From contig JAADJB010000001.1 of assembly GCA_013151035.1 (NCBI GenBank), positions 1 through 51,924 of the forward strand: a stretch of DNA of 51,924 nucleotides, written 5' to 3'. Made by a program: the position numbers and the translations under genes. Below the pieces are notes generated by a model. The model did no database searches, was not told the DNA's origin, and worked only from the letters and a program-made list of their open reading frames with translations. Numbering within the stretch: position 1 is the stretch's first letter; every line of letters starts with the position of its first letter. Source of the DNA: Gammaproteobacteria bacterium. GTDB taxonomy: Bacteria > Pseudomonadota > Gammaproteobacteria > JAADJB01. Below are positions 43,611 to 51,008 of the stretch, one piece after another.

Positions 43611-44489
43611 AAAAACAATAAACAACATCGTGATAGCATCTTTGTTGAGGATGCCGAGATTCTTTCCCACCAGGGCTTTGCCGGTGACCAATATGTCATC
43701 CGACTACAGGCACCGGAGTGTGCGCGTCATGCCCATGCGGGCTCCTTTGTTCATATTCGTTGTGCTGAACGCCTGCCAATGAGGCGACCCTTATCTCTAT
43801 TACGCTGTGATCCGCAGGCGGGTTGGATCGAGATTCTGTACAAGGCTCTGGGTGAAGGGACGCGTGAACTAACACAACGTAAACCCGGTGAACAACTCAG
43901 CGTCATGGGCCCCATTGGAAAGCCTTTTAAGCCCAGTGAAGGACGTGATCTACCCGTACTGATCGGGGGTGGCGTGGGTATGCCGCCGATGATTTTCCTG
44001 GCATTGGAAATGAAACAGCACGACACTCATCAACCGCTAGTGGTAATGGGTTCCGAGGTTCCCTTTCCGTTCAAGATAATACCCTCCAGCATCATGGTGC
44101 CCGGTCTACCCGACGGAGTGATTGCTGCCATGCCTATGCTAGATGACAAGGACATTGCCAGCCGTCTGTGTAGTCTGCAAGATTATGCTGGTTGTCACCA
44201 GGGCTATGTCACCGATCTGGTACGTCTGTGGCTAGAACAACTGGATAACAGCGAACATCAACGCGTAGAATTCTTTGCCTGCGGCCCCCATGCCATGCTG
44301 GAAGCCGTTGCACGACTGGCTCGGGAATATGACCTGCCTTGTCAGGTATCACTGGAAGAACACATGGCCTGTGCTGTGGGTGGCTGCGCGGGTTGTACCG
44401 TCCCGATCACCACTAAAGAGGGTGTTGCTATGAAGCGGGTCTGTGTTGATGGCCCGGTATTCGATGCCTATGAGGTTTTTTCGGAGTAA
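43581..44489 (+). CDS. Dihydroorotate dehydrogenase electron-transfer-like subunit (PyrK family)
   Basis: Iron-sulfur flavoprotein of the ferredoxin-NADP reductase superfamily. The 302-residue product has an FAD-binding part (HAGSFVHIRCAERLPMRRPL near residues 52-71), an NAD-type segment (PVLIGGGVGMPPMIFLALEM near 128-147) and a C-terminal [2Fe-2S] motif EEHMACAVGGCAGCTVPI near 260-277 followed by KRVCVDGPVF. These are PyrK signatures. No pyrD is adjacent, so partner and acceptor are unknown. The first ten residues (MFHFKSSDPL) come from the palindrome; a TTG at 43608 is an alternative start. It follows pyrX. Confidence 0.85.
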   Translation: MFHFKSSDPLKNNKQHRDSIFVEDAEILSHQGFAGDQYVIRLQAPECARHAHAGSFVHIRCAERLPMRRPLSLLRCDPQAGWIEILYKALGEGTRELTQRKPGEQLSVMGPIGKPFKPSEGRDLPVLIGGGVGMPPMIFLALEMKQHDTHQPLVVMGSEVPFPFKIIPSSIMVPGLPDGVIAAMPMLDDKDIASRLCSLQDYAGCHQGYVTDLVRLWLEQLDNSEHQRVEFFACGPHAMLEAVARLAREYDLPCQVSLEEHMACAVGGCAGCTVPITTKEGVAMKRVCVDGPVFDAYEVFSE

Positions 44490-44492
44490 AAA

Positions 44493-44568
44493 TTTCAAGG
44501 GGTCAGAGCTCTTGAAAAATTCTATGTGAATCACTTTAAGGCATTTCAAGAGCTCTGACCCCTTGAAA
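44493..44568. repeat. GGGGTCAGAGCTCTTGAAA palindrome, copy B
   Basis: Perfect 25-base arms at 44493-44517 and 44544-44568 around a 26-base loop. It fills the gap between the convergent PyrK-like gene and pilT, where it could act as a bidirectional transcription barrier. Confidence 0.92.
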
Positions 44569-44570
44569 TA

Positions 44571-45608
44571 CTAACTAAACATATCCTTGTTTACGGCCTT
44601 ACCCATTGCCGCTTGCTTGCTCACGATACCGGCGGCGACCAACTCCTTCAGGTTTTGATCCAGGGTCTGCATACCCACACCGGCTCCGGTCTGAATTGCT
44701 GAATACATCTGTGCAATCTTGTCCTCACGAATCAGGTTACGTATTGCCGGAGTACCCACCATAATCTCATGGGCAGCGACACGACCACCGCCATTACGCT
44801 TCAACAAGGTCTGCGATATGACTGAACGCAGGGATTCAGACAACATCGAGCGCACCATACTTTTTTCGGCAGCAGGAAACACATCGACGATACGGTCAAT
44901 GGTCTTGGAGGCTGAACTGGTATGCAAGGTGCCAAACACCAGATGCCCGGTCTCGGCAGCAGTCAGTGCCAGACGAATCGTCTCCAGATCACGCATCTCA
45001 CCCACCAGAATAATATCCGGATCTTCACGCAGGGCAGAGCGCAGCGCAGCATTAAAACTCAGGGTGTCCCGATGTACCTCACGCTGATTAATCAAAGACT
45101 TTTTACTCTTGTGTACAAATTCAATCGGATCTTCTACCGTCAGGATATGTGCGGCATGATTCTCGTTTAAATAATCCACCATTGCTGCCAGGGTAGTGGA
45201 TTTACCCGAACCGGTAGGCCCTGTTACCAATACCAGACCCCGCGGCTGCTCGGAAATCTTCTTGAAGATTGACGGCGCCTTCAAATCCTCCAGTGATAAA
45301 ATATCAGAGGGAATGGTTCGAAATACCGCACCTGCACCACGATTATGATTAAAAGCATTGACACGAAAACGCGCCAGACCAGGAATTTCAAAAGAGAAAT
45401 CAGTCTCCAGAAACTCCTCATAATCCTTGCGTTGCTTATCATTCATAATGTCATAGATCAGACCATGGACTGTCTTGTGATCCATCTCCGGGATATTGAT
45501 CTTACGAATATCACCATCGACGCGAATCATTGGCGGCAAACCCGCTGACAAATGCAGATCGGAAGAGTTATTTTGTACACCAAAGGCCAGTAATTCTGAA
45601 ATATCCAT
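44571..45608 (-). CDS. pilT: Type IV pilus retraction ATPase PilT
   Basis: Hexameric ATPase that depolymerises type IV pili for twitching motility. The 345-residue product begins DISELLAFGVQNNSSDLHLS, has Walker A GPTGSGKSTT near residue 130-139, the Asp box TVEDPIEFVHKSKKSLINQRE near 157-177, Walker B DIILVGEMRDLETIRLAL near 196-213 and the His box TGHLVFGTLHTSSA near 217-230, all in PilT order. AIRNLIREDKIAQMYS near the end is a PilT feature. No pilU is next to it. Confidence 0.95.
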   Translation of the reverse strand: MDISELLAFGVQNNSSDLHLSAGLPPMIRVDGDIRKINIPEMDHKTVHGLIYDIMNDKQRKDYEEFLETDFSFEIPGLARFRVNAFNHNRGAGAVFRTIPSDILSLEDLKAPSIFKKISEQPRGLVLVTGPTGSGKSTTLAAMVDYLNENHAAHILTVEDPIEFVHKSKKSLINQREVHRDTLSFNAALRSALREDPDIILVGEMRDLETIRLALTAAETGHLVFGTLHTSSASKTIDRIVDVFPAAEKSMVRSMLSESLRSVISQTLLKRNGGGRVAAHEIMVGTPAIRNLIREDKIAQMYSAIQTGAGVGMQTLDQNLKELVAAGIVSKQAAMGKAVNKDMFS

Positions 45609-45688
45609 ACATGATCACCCTGTTAAAAAATATTGGTCATTGCTGAAGATAACATAAACATATCACACCATCACCAGAAGGTCTCTCA

Positions 45689-46159
45689 TTAATCTGCTAC
45701 CCGTACAACACGCATAATATTAATCACATCCTGTTGCCAACGAACGAATATTGGCTGCAATGATGGTTCACTATACATCTGCATAAGCTGCTTCGGATTG
45801 AGTGTCACCAGTAAAGTCTCTTCACCCTCGGCAAAGATCACAATCTTTAATGGTAAATAAGGAATCAGTGACGGGTATTTTTTCCTCAGAAATTCAATCT
45901 CGCTACCCTTACCAAAGAATACCAGACGGTAACGATCGGTCTTGAAACCACTCTTGCTCAAACCAACATCGACCCGCTGTACCCTGGACACCTGATAACC
46001 CTGCACCTTGATGGCATCTTGTAGATTCACCATAGTGGTCGGAAAATCCTGTTGTGAACGAATCATAATCAATTCATCAGTCACCACAGCCTGCGACACC
46101 ACTGGAAGCAGCAACAAACTAATAAAAAGTAGCTGTAATGAAGTCACGTTTCTCATCAC
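45689..46159 (-). CDS. Exported DUF302 domain protein
   Basis: A 156-residue protein with a signal peptide (about residues 1-24, ending SQA) and a DUF302 domain: LQDAIKVQGYQVSRVQRVDV near 47-66, YRLVFFGKGSEIEFL near 77 and LPLKIVIFAEGEETLLVTLN near 102-121. The biochemical function of DUF302 is unknown; it is frequent near redox genes of sulfur bacteria. GTG 46159 or ATG 46156 is the start, touching the stop of the upstream cytochrome-DUF302 gene, so the two are translationally coupled. Confidence 0.8.
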   Translation of the reverse strand: MMRNVTSLQLLFISLLLLPVVSQAVVTDELIMIRSQQDFPTTMVNLQDAIKVQGYQVSRVQRVDVGLSKSGFKTDRYRLVFFGKGSEIEFLRKKYPSLIPYLPLKIVIFAEGEETLLVTLNPKQLMQMYSEPSLQPIFVRWQQDVINIMRVVRVAD

Positions 46160-47196
46160 AGTGTTGCCTCTTCCATAATTGAGCGATAAAGTTCTGTCAT
46201 CTCATCACAGGCGGTATCGAGCTGTTCGTTGTTGAATAGCACACTCAGACGTTTGGGATTCACACTCATCACCTGAACCTGCCCTGCCTGCTCAACAACA
46301 GTGATTCGACAAGGCAGGAACACACCTACCCGTGGATCCAACGCTAATGCTTCATAAAGAAAATTAAAATTACAGAAATATACCACCTGTTGTTGCTGTG
46401 ACTCATCTTCTTTATCCACAAACCCGGCATTAACAGCCTGGGTGCGAATCAATCTAAAATTGATCCCCTCTGCAGCCCGTTTTATATTGTTTAGTGTGGT
46501 ATCAAAATCATAGGGGGAATCGTAGATCAACATTGCGGGTTCAGCCACATCGCTAATATTAGAGAATAATGGCTGTTGTAAACCACGAAGATAAGACACG
46601 ATGTCCTTCACATCCATATCAGTAAGTCCGAGGATGCTGGCTGGCTGCATGGGGGTGTTCTTTCGTCCCTGTAGAATAATACGCTTTAGCATCAAATCCG
46701 ATACCGATGCCAAAAAACCGGGATTACTTAAAGACGGGGCTATCACAGGCAAGTCACGAGCACGCGAAAAACGTAGCCCCGTACCTTTGCCACCATGTGC
46801 CTGTTGACCATGACAGGCAACACAATACTCTGTGAAAATACGCTTGCCGCGCACAGAATCCGCTTGAATCGGGGTATCATCCCACTGCGCTGGCAGCGCT
46901 TTACCCCACGCACGAATAAAACCAACAATGGCATCTACCTCTGCCTCGGACAATGAAGCAAAGGCGGGCATAATACGTCCTGGTCGACCATGACGAATGC
47001 TGCGCCTTAGATATTCATCGGGTGACTGCTGCAAAAACTGCTGATTGGATAGAGGGATACCTACCCCGCCAGCACCATTATTGCCATGACATACCGCGCA
47101 GTTTTCCTCATACAACAAACGACCGTCTGCCGCATGCAGTATCACCGGGAACAGTAACAACACGATCAGTCTGAAATATATCTTCAGGTTTAACAT
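46156..47196 (-). CDS. Di-haem cytochrome c fused to a DUF302 domain
   Basis: A periplasmic electron carrier with two class I cytochrome domains and a C-terminal DUF302 domain in one chain of 346 residues. A signal peptide (residues 1-22, NLKIYFRLIVLLLFPVILHA) is followed by CAVCHG at about 33-38, with MPAF as likely axial Met, then CVACHG at about 125-130 with MQP, then a DUF302 part from about 225 to the end (FRLIRTQAVNAGFVDKEDES, LPCRITVVEQAGQVQVMSVN). ATG 47196 is chosen; the longer frame from 47268 adds sequence lying in a repeat. It is upstream of a second DUF302 gene. Confidence 0.85.
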   Translation of the reverse strand: MLNLKIYFRLIVLLLFPVILHAADGRLLYEENCAVCHGNNGAGGVGIPLSNQQFLQQSPDEYLRRSIRHGRPGRIMPAFASLSEAEVDAIVGFIRAWGKALPAQWDDTPIQADSVRGKRIFTEYCVACHGQQAHGGKGTGLRFSRARDLPVIAPSLSNPGFLASVSDLMLKRIILQGRKNTPMQPASILGLTDMDVKDIVSYLRGLQQPLFSNISDVAEPAMLIYDSPYDFDTTLNNIKRAAEGINFRLIRTQAVNAGFVDKEDESQQQQVVYFCNFNFLYEALALDPRVGVFLPCRITVVEQAGQVQVMSVNPKRLSVLFNNEQLDTACDEMTELYRSIMEEATL

Positions 47197-47276
47197 GACT
47201 TTGTAATGTAGCCCAGATACGGATGTTTTACCATAGATAAAATTATGCGATAATGCACGCACCTTCATTGGTGCAA

Positions 47277-47328
47277 TTGGTGCGTAATACGCACCCTACC
47301 ATCTTACATGATACGCACCCTACCATCT
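47277..47328. repeat. GTAGGGTGCGC palindromic repeat, locus 9 (tandem half-units)
   Basis: TTGGTGCGTAATACGCACCC followed by TACC, then a second partial unit ATGATACGCACCCTACC. The two partial units are in direct rather than inverted order. They lie in the divergent gap between the cytochrome gene and the ABC-F gene. Confidence 0.8.
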
Positions 47329-47343
47329 TATGGAATTAACACA

Positions 47344-48936
47344 TTGATCTCAACAGCAAATATCACCATGCAATTCGGGGCAAAACCCCTGTTTGAAAAT
47401 ATCTCGGTCAAATTTGGCAACGGCAACCGTTACGGCCTGATTGGTGCCAACGGTTGCGGCAAATCCACCTTTATGAAGATTCTGGGTGACGATCTGGTGC
47501 CCAGCTCAGGCACCGTCACCACTGATCCGAATGAACGTATCGGTAAGCTCAAGCAGGATCAGTTTGCCTATGAAGAGTTCACTGTCCTCGACACCGTTAT
47601 CATGGGGCACGAAGAACTATGGCAGATCAAGGCGGAACGTGATCGTATCTACGGCCTGCCCGAGATGAGCGAAGAGGACGGCATGAAGGTGGCTGAACTG
47701 GAGGTCGAATTCGCTGAACTGGATGGCTATACCGCTGAATCCCGTGCTGGTGAATTATTACTAGGTCTGGATATCCCGCTGCAACAACACACCGGCCCCA
47801 TGAGTGCGGTTGCGCCCGGCATGAAACTACGCGTATTACTGGCGCAGGCACTGTTTTCTGACCCGGATATTATGCTGCTGGATGAGCCAACCAATAACCT
47901 CGACATCAACACCATCCGTTGGCTGGAGACCATTCTCAACGAACGCAACTGCACCATGATTATTATCTCGCATGATCGTCACTTTCTGAATAGTGTCTGC
48001 ACCCACATGGCTGATCTTGACTACGGTGAACTACGCCTGTTCCCAGGCAATTATGATGAGTATATGATTGCAGCCACCCAGGTACGCGAACGTATGCAGG
48101 CTAACAACGCCAAGAAAAAGGCACAGATTGCTGAACTACAATCCTTTGTCAGTCGTTTCTCTGCCAATGCATCAAAGGCAAAACAGGCGACCTCGCGCGC
48201 CAAACGAATTGAAAAGATCAAATTGGATGATATCAAACCATCCAGTCGCCAAAACCCCTATATTCGTTTTGAACAGGATAAAAAACTCTACCGTCTGGCG
48301 GTCGAGGTCACGGATATTGCTAATGGCTACGATGATAAACCCCTGTTTAGAGGCCTTAACATGCCGATCGAAGTCGGTGAACGTGTCGCTATTATTGGCC
48401 CTAATGGCATCGGCAAGACCACTCTGCTGCGCACCCTGGTCAATGATCTGCCCACCATAGAAGGCGAGATCAAGTGGTCAGAAAATGCCACTATCGGTTA
48501 TTTCGCCCAGGATCATGCCGCTGACTTTGAAAATGACATGAACCTGTATGACTGGATGGATCTGTGGAGCCAGGACAATGATGATGAACAAGTCATCCGT
48601 GGCACCCTGGGGCGACTGTTGTTTTCGCAGGATGACATCAATAAATCAACCACTATCATCTCCGGTGGTGAGCAGGGTCGCATGTTATTTGGCAAACTAA
48701 TGCTACAACGACCCAATATCCTGGTTATGGATGAACCCACCAATCACCTGGATATGGAATCTATCGAATCCCTTAACCTCGCCCTGGATAACTACCCCGG
48801 CACCCTGATCTTCGTCAGTCATGACCGCGAGTTTGTTTCCTCCCTTGCCACTCGTATCATTGAAATGAGTGCCGATGGCCTGGTCAACTACAGTGGCAGT
48901 TATGAGGATTATTTAAAGAGCCAGGAACAGGAGTAA
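47344..48936 (+). CDS. ybiT: ABC-F family ATPase (YbiT-like)
   Basis: Cytoplasmic ABC-F protein that acts on ribosomes; no membrane domain. The 530-residue product has two nucleotide-binding domains: the first with [20 protein letters not shown] (about 35-54) and [18 protein letters not shown] near 178, the second with [20 protein letters not shown] near 348 and [20 protein letters not shown] near 438, [17 protein letters not shown] near 462. The linker between them is rich in Lys and Arg. TTG 47344 gives 530 residues, equal to E. coli YbiT and with a matching N-terminus; ATG 47308 would translate a repeat. Confidence 0.92.
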   Translation: MISTANITMQFGAKPLFENISVKFGNGNRYGLIGANGCGKSTFMKILGDDLVPSSGTVTTDPNERIGKLKQDQFAYEEFTVLDTVIMGHEELWQIKAERDRIYGLPEMSEEDGMKVAELEVEFAELDGYTAESRAGELLLGLDIPLQQHTGPMSAVAPGMKLRVLLAQALFSDPDIMLLDEPTNNLDINTIRWLETILNERNCTMIIISHDRHFLNSVCTHMADLDYGELRLFPGNYDEYMIAATQVRERMQANNAKKKAQIAELQSFVSRFSANASKAKQATSRAKRIEKIKLDDIKPSSRQNPYIRFEQDKKLYRLAVEVTDIANGYDDKPLFRGLNMPIEVGERVAIIGPNGIGKTTLLRTLVNDLPTIEGEIKWSENATIGYFAQDHAADFENDMNLYDWMDLWSQDNDDEQVIRGTLGRLLFSQDDINKSTTIISGGEQGRMLFGKLMLQRPNILVMDEPTNHLDMESIESLNLALDNYPGTLIFVSHDREFVSSLATRIIEMSADGLVNYSGSYEDYLKSQEQE

Positions 48937-48937
48937 G

Positions 48938-49495
48938 ATGGAAAACGATGCAAGACCTGACCCCATTATACTGACTCGTAACTGGTTGGTGTCGGTGGTG
49001 GTGGGTCTCGATCTATGCCCTTTTGCGCGCAAACCGTTACAGGAAGATCGTGTTCAGTTCCAGCTTAGTCATGCACAAGACATGGAAGAAAGCCTGCTGG
49101 CGCTGATTGAGGCCTGTAAGCAACTGGATCAGGATGATACCATCGAGACCATCCTACTCATCTACCCGGATCACTGGCAAGACTTTTATCACTATCTGGA
49201 TCTAGTGGAGATGGCCGACAGCATCCTGGTTGATCAGGGTTATGAAGGCACCTATCAAGTCGCTAGTTTTCATCCCGATTACTGCTTTAATGACGCTGAT
49301 TTCGATGACGCGTCTAATTATACCAACCGTTCCCCCTACCCCATGCTACATCTGATCCGCGAACAAAGTCTGGAACAAGCGATTGCACACCACCCTGATC
49401 CAGAGTCTATCCCGGATAGAAATATTGAACTGACACGCAGTATGGGGTGTGAGAAGATGCAGGCATTGTTAGCGGCATGCAAAAATACACAATAA
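48938..49495 (+). CDS. DUF1415 family protein
   Basis: Conserved cytoplasmic protein of unknown function. The 185-residue product shows NWLVSVVVGLDLCPFARKPL near residues 16-35, YPDHWQDFYHYLDLVEMAD near 87-105, VASFHPDYCFNDADFDDASN near 109-128 and NRSPYPMLHLIREQSLEQAI near 129-148, the DUF1415 pattern. It starts 1 base after the ABC-F stop codon, so it is probably in the same operon. Length is usual for the family. Confidence 0.9.
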   Translation: MENDARPDPIILTRNWLVSVVVGLDLCPFARKPLQEDRVQFQLSHAQDMEESLLALIEACKQLDQDDTIETILLIYPDHWQDFYHYLDLVEMADSILVDQGYEGTYQVASFHPDYCFNDADFDDASNYTNRSPYPMLHLIREQSLEQAIAHHPDPESIPDRNIELTRSMGCEKMQALLAACKNTQ

Positions 49496-49497
49496 TA

Positions 49498-49572
49498 ATG
49501 CGTAGTATCCGTAGGGTGCGCATTGCGCACCAACACATGCAAGAATAATGGTGCGTGGTACGCACCCTACCA
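49498..49572. repeat. GTAGGGTGCGC palindromic repeat, locus 10
   Basis: Two half-units, GTAGGGTGCGCATTGCGCAC at 49511-49530 and TGGTGCGTGGTACGCACCC near 49549-49567, with a short spacer. Here the order of the half-units is reversed relative to most loci. The gap lies between the DUF1415 and MOSC genes. Confidence 0.82.
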
Positions 49573-49581
49573 GGCGACTCC

Positions 49582-50379
49582 ATGAATAAGCTTATTATCA
49601 GTGAAATCAACATCTACCCGGTTAAATCAATGGGGCAGATTAGCCTGCAACAAAGCCAGGTAGAAGGCTATGGTCTGCACCTTGACCGGCGCTGGATGCT
49701 GGTTGACTCTGATGGTTTGATGCTGACCCAACGCAAGCTACCTCGCATGGGGCTTATCCAACCCTCATTTCAACAAGAACAACTCATACTGTCAGCCGAT
49801 GGACAGGATGACATGATTATTCCGCATATCGATAGCAAACAACGAAGCGAAGTACAGGTGTGGAATGATCACTGTCAGGCACTGGACTGCGGTGATCCGG
49901 CTGCTCTATGGCTAGGACAATTCCTTGATATCCAATGCAGGCTAGTCTACTTTCCGCAGAATGAACAACGCCAGGTTGATCTCGACTATGCTCAACCGGG
50001 TGACCACACAGCCTTTAGTGATGGCTTCCCTTTTCTTTTAATCTCGCAGGCATCACTGGATGGTCTCAATAACCGTCTTGAGACACCCATTGAGATGAAG
50101 CGTTTCCGACCCAATATTGTTGTCAGGGGCTGCCAACCTCATGCCGAGGATGACTGGCAGGGAATTGTGATTAACGGGATCGAGTTTCGTATTGTAAAGC
50201 CCTGTAGTCGTTGCATCATCCCTAATATTGAACCCGCTACAGCTATCATCCAGAAGGAACCGGCGAATACCCTTGCTGGCTACCGTAAAAAGAACCACAG
50301 GATCTTTTTTGGACAAAATATGATTGCACAGCAGCGTGGAAAGATCACTATCAATGATAACGTAGAAATTTTAAACTGA
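49582..50379 (+). CDS. MOSC domain protein (YcbX/mARC-like)
   Basis: Probable molybdenum-cofactor enzyme of the mARC/YcbX group, which reduces N-hydroxylated compounds. The 265-residue product has an N-terminal beta-barrel (EINIYPVKSMGQISLQQSQV near residues 7-26, YGLHLDRRWMLVDSDG near 31) and a MOSC domain with FRPNIVVRGCQPHAEDDWQG near 174-193 and the likely cofactor-binding cysteine in VKPCSRCIIPNI near 206-217. The C-terminal ferredoxin domain of E. coli YcbX is absent. ATG 49582 is preferred over the frame start in the repeat. Confidence 0.87.
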   Translation: MNKLIISEINIYPVKSMGQISLQQSQVEGYGLHLDRRWMLVDSDGLMLTQRKLPRMGLIQPSFQQEQLILSADGQDDMIIPHIDSKQRSEVQVWNDHCQALDCGDPAALWLGQFLDIQCRLVYFPQNEQRQVDLDYAQPGDHTAFSDGFPFLLISQASLDGLNNRLETPIEMKRFRPNIVVRGCQPHAEDDWQGIVINGIEFRIVKPCSRCIIPNIEPATAIIQKEPANTLAGYRKKNHRIFFGQNMIAQQRGKITINDNVEILN

Positions 50380-50384
50380 CCAAT

Positions 50385-50858
50385 ATGAATAAACTAACCA
50401 ACACATTACTCACCGTCTGCGTTCTGCATAGCGGCATGGTTATGGCAGACAATGAACTTTATACTGATATCAGTGATGTCACACTCAAATTTTCAGGTGA
50501 GGTATCGGATAACTGCCTGCCACATCCTGGGCAACTGATGCAACTGGCAGAACAAAAACTGGCTAAAAAACGGATCAAGACCGACACGGAAAGTCTGAAC
50601 GTCATCCATTTTCAACTCAGTGGTCGCAGTGTTGCCAGCTTTGATGGGAAAAAACTCTGTGCCGGAATACTTGAGATCAAGTTTGAACGTTATATTGTCG
50701 CCGTCTACCCGATCAAATTCCAGGAGAGCCTGAGTATTGATTCCTGGAAAACCAATATCATCGTCAATTATAACGACTTTGGGCAACAGCTATTACAAGC
50801 CGAAGACAGCATCATTGATGCATTGATCCAGAAGATACAACAAGGACGAGAGGATTAA
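50385..50858 (+). CDS. Small exported hypothetical protein
   Basis: I do not recognise a family. The 157-residue product has a signal peptide (KLTNTLLTVCVLHSGMVMA, cleavage near residue 22) and a mature domain of about 135 residues with alternating strands and helices (VTLKFSGEVSDNCLP, LNVIHFQLSGRSVASFDGKK, LEIKFERYIVAVYPIKFQES). Two cysteines in the mature part could form a disulfide. It lies 5 bases after the MOSC gene and probably shares its transcript; it ends just before a repeat. Confidence 0.6.
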   Translation: MNKLTNTLLTVCVLHSGMVMADNELYTDISDVTLKFSGEVSDNCLPHPGQLMQLAEQKLAKKRIKTDTESLNVIHFQLSGRSVASFDGKKLCAGILEIKFERYIVAVYPIKFQESLSIDSWKTNIIVNYNDFGQQLLQAEDSIIDALIQKIQQGRED

Positions 50859-50862
50859 GACA

Positions 50863-50932
50863 ATGGTGCGTAGTACGCACCCTACCCAATAACACCCAAT
50901 ACCCCCCCGGTAGGGTGCGCATTGCGCACCAA
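50863..50932. repeat. GTAGGGTGCGC palindromic repeat, locus 11 (inverted pair)
   Basis: ATGGTGCGTAGTACGCACCC at 50863-50882 and GGTAGGGTGCGCATTGCGCA at 50909-50928, in inverted order around a C-rich spacer. It lies 5 bases after the stop of the small exported protein. Confidence 0.86.
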
Positions 50933-50947
50933 CAAATATCACAGACA

Positions 50948-50980
50948 TAAAAAAACCCCGCCAAAGTAGCGGGGTTTTTT
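50948..50980. terminator. Bidirectional rho-independent terminator
   Basis: AAAAAACCCCGC / GCGGGGTTTTTT with loop CAAAGTA gives a strong hairpin with a T-run on both strands. It serves the convergent small exported protein gene and the YadA-like gene. Confidence 0.92.
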
Positions 50981-51008
50981 AATCAGGTGTTAAGCCTGTT
51001 CCTGTAGA

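Noticed and set aside
47308-47343. ATG start of the ABC-F gene
   Set aside because: These codons lie in the GTAGGGTGCGC repeat and would add 12 residues not present in YbiT proteins; TTG 47344 gives the standard length.
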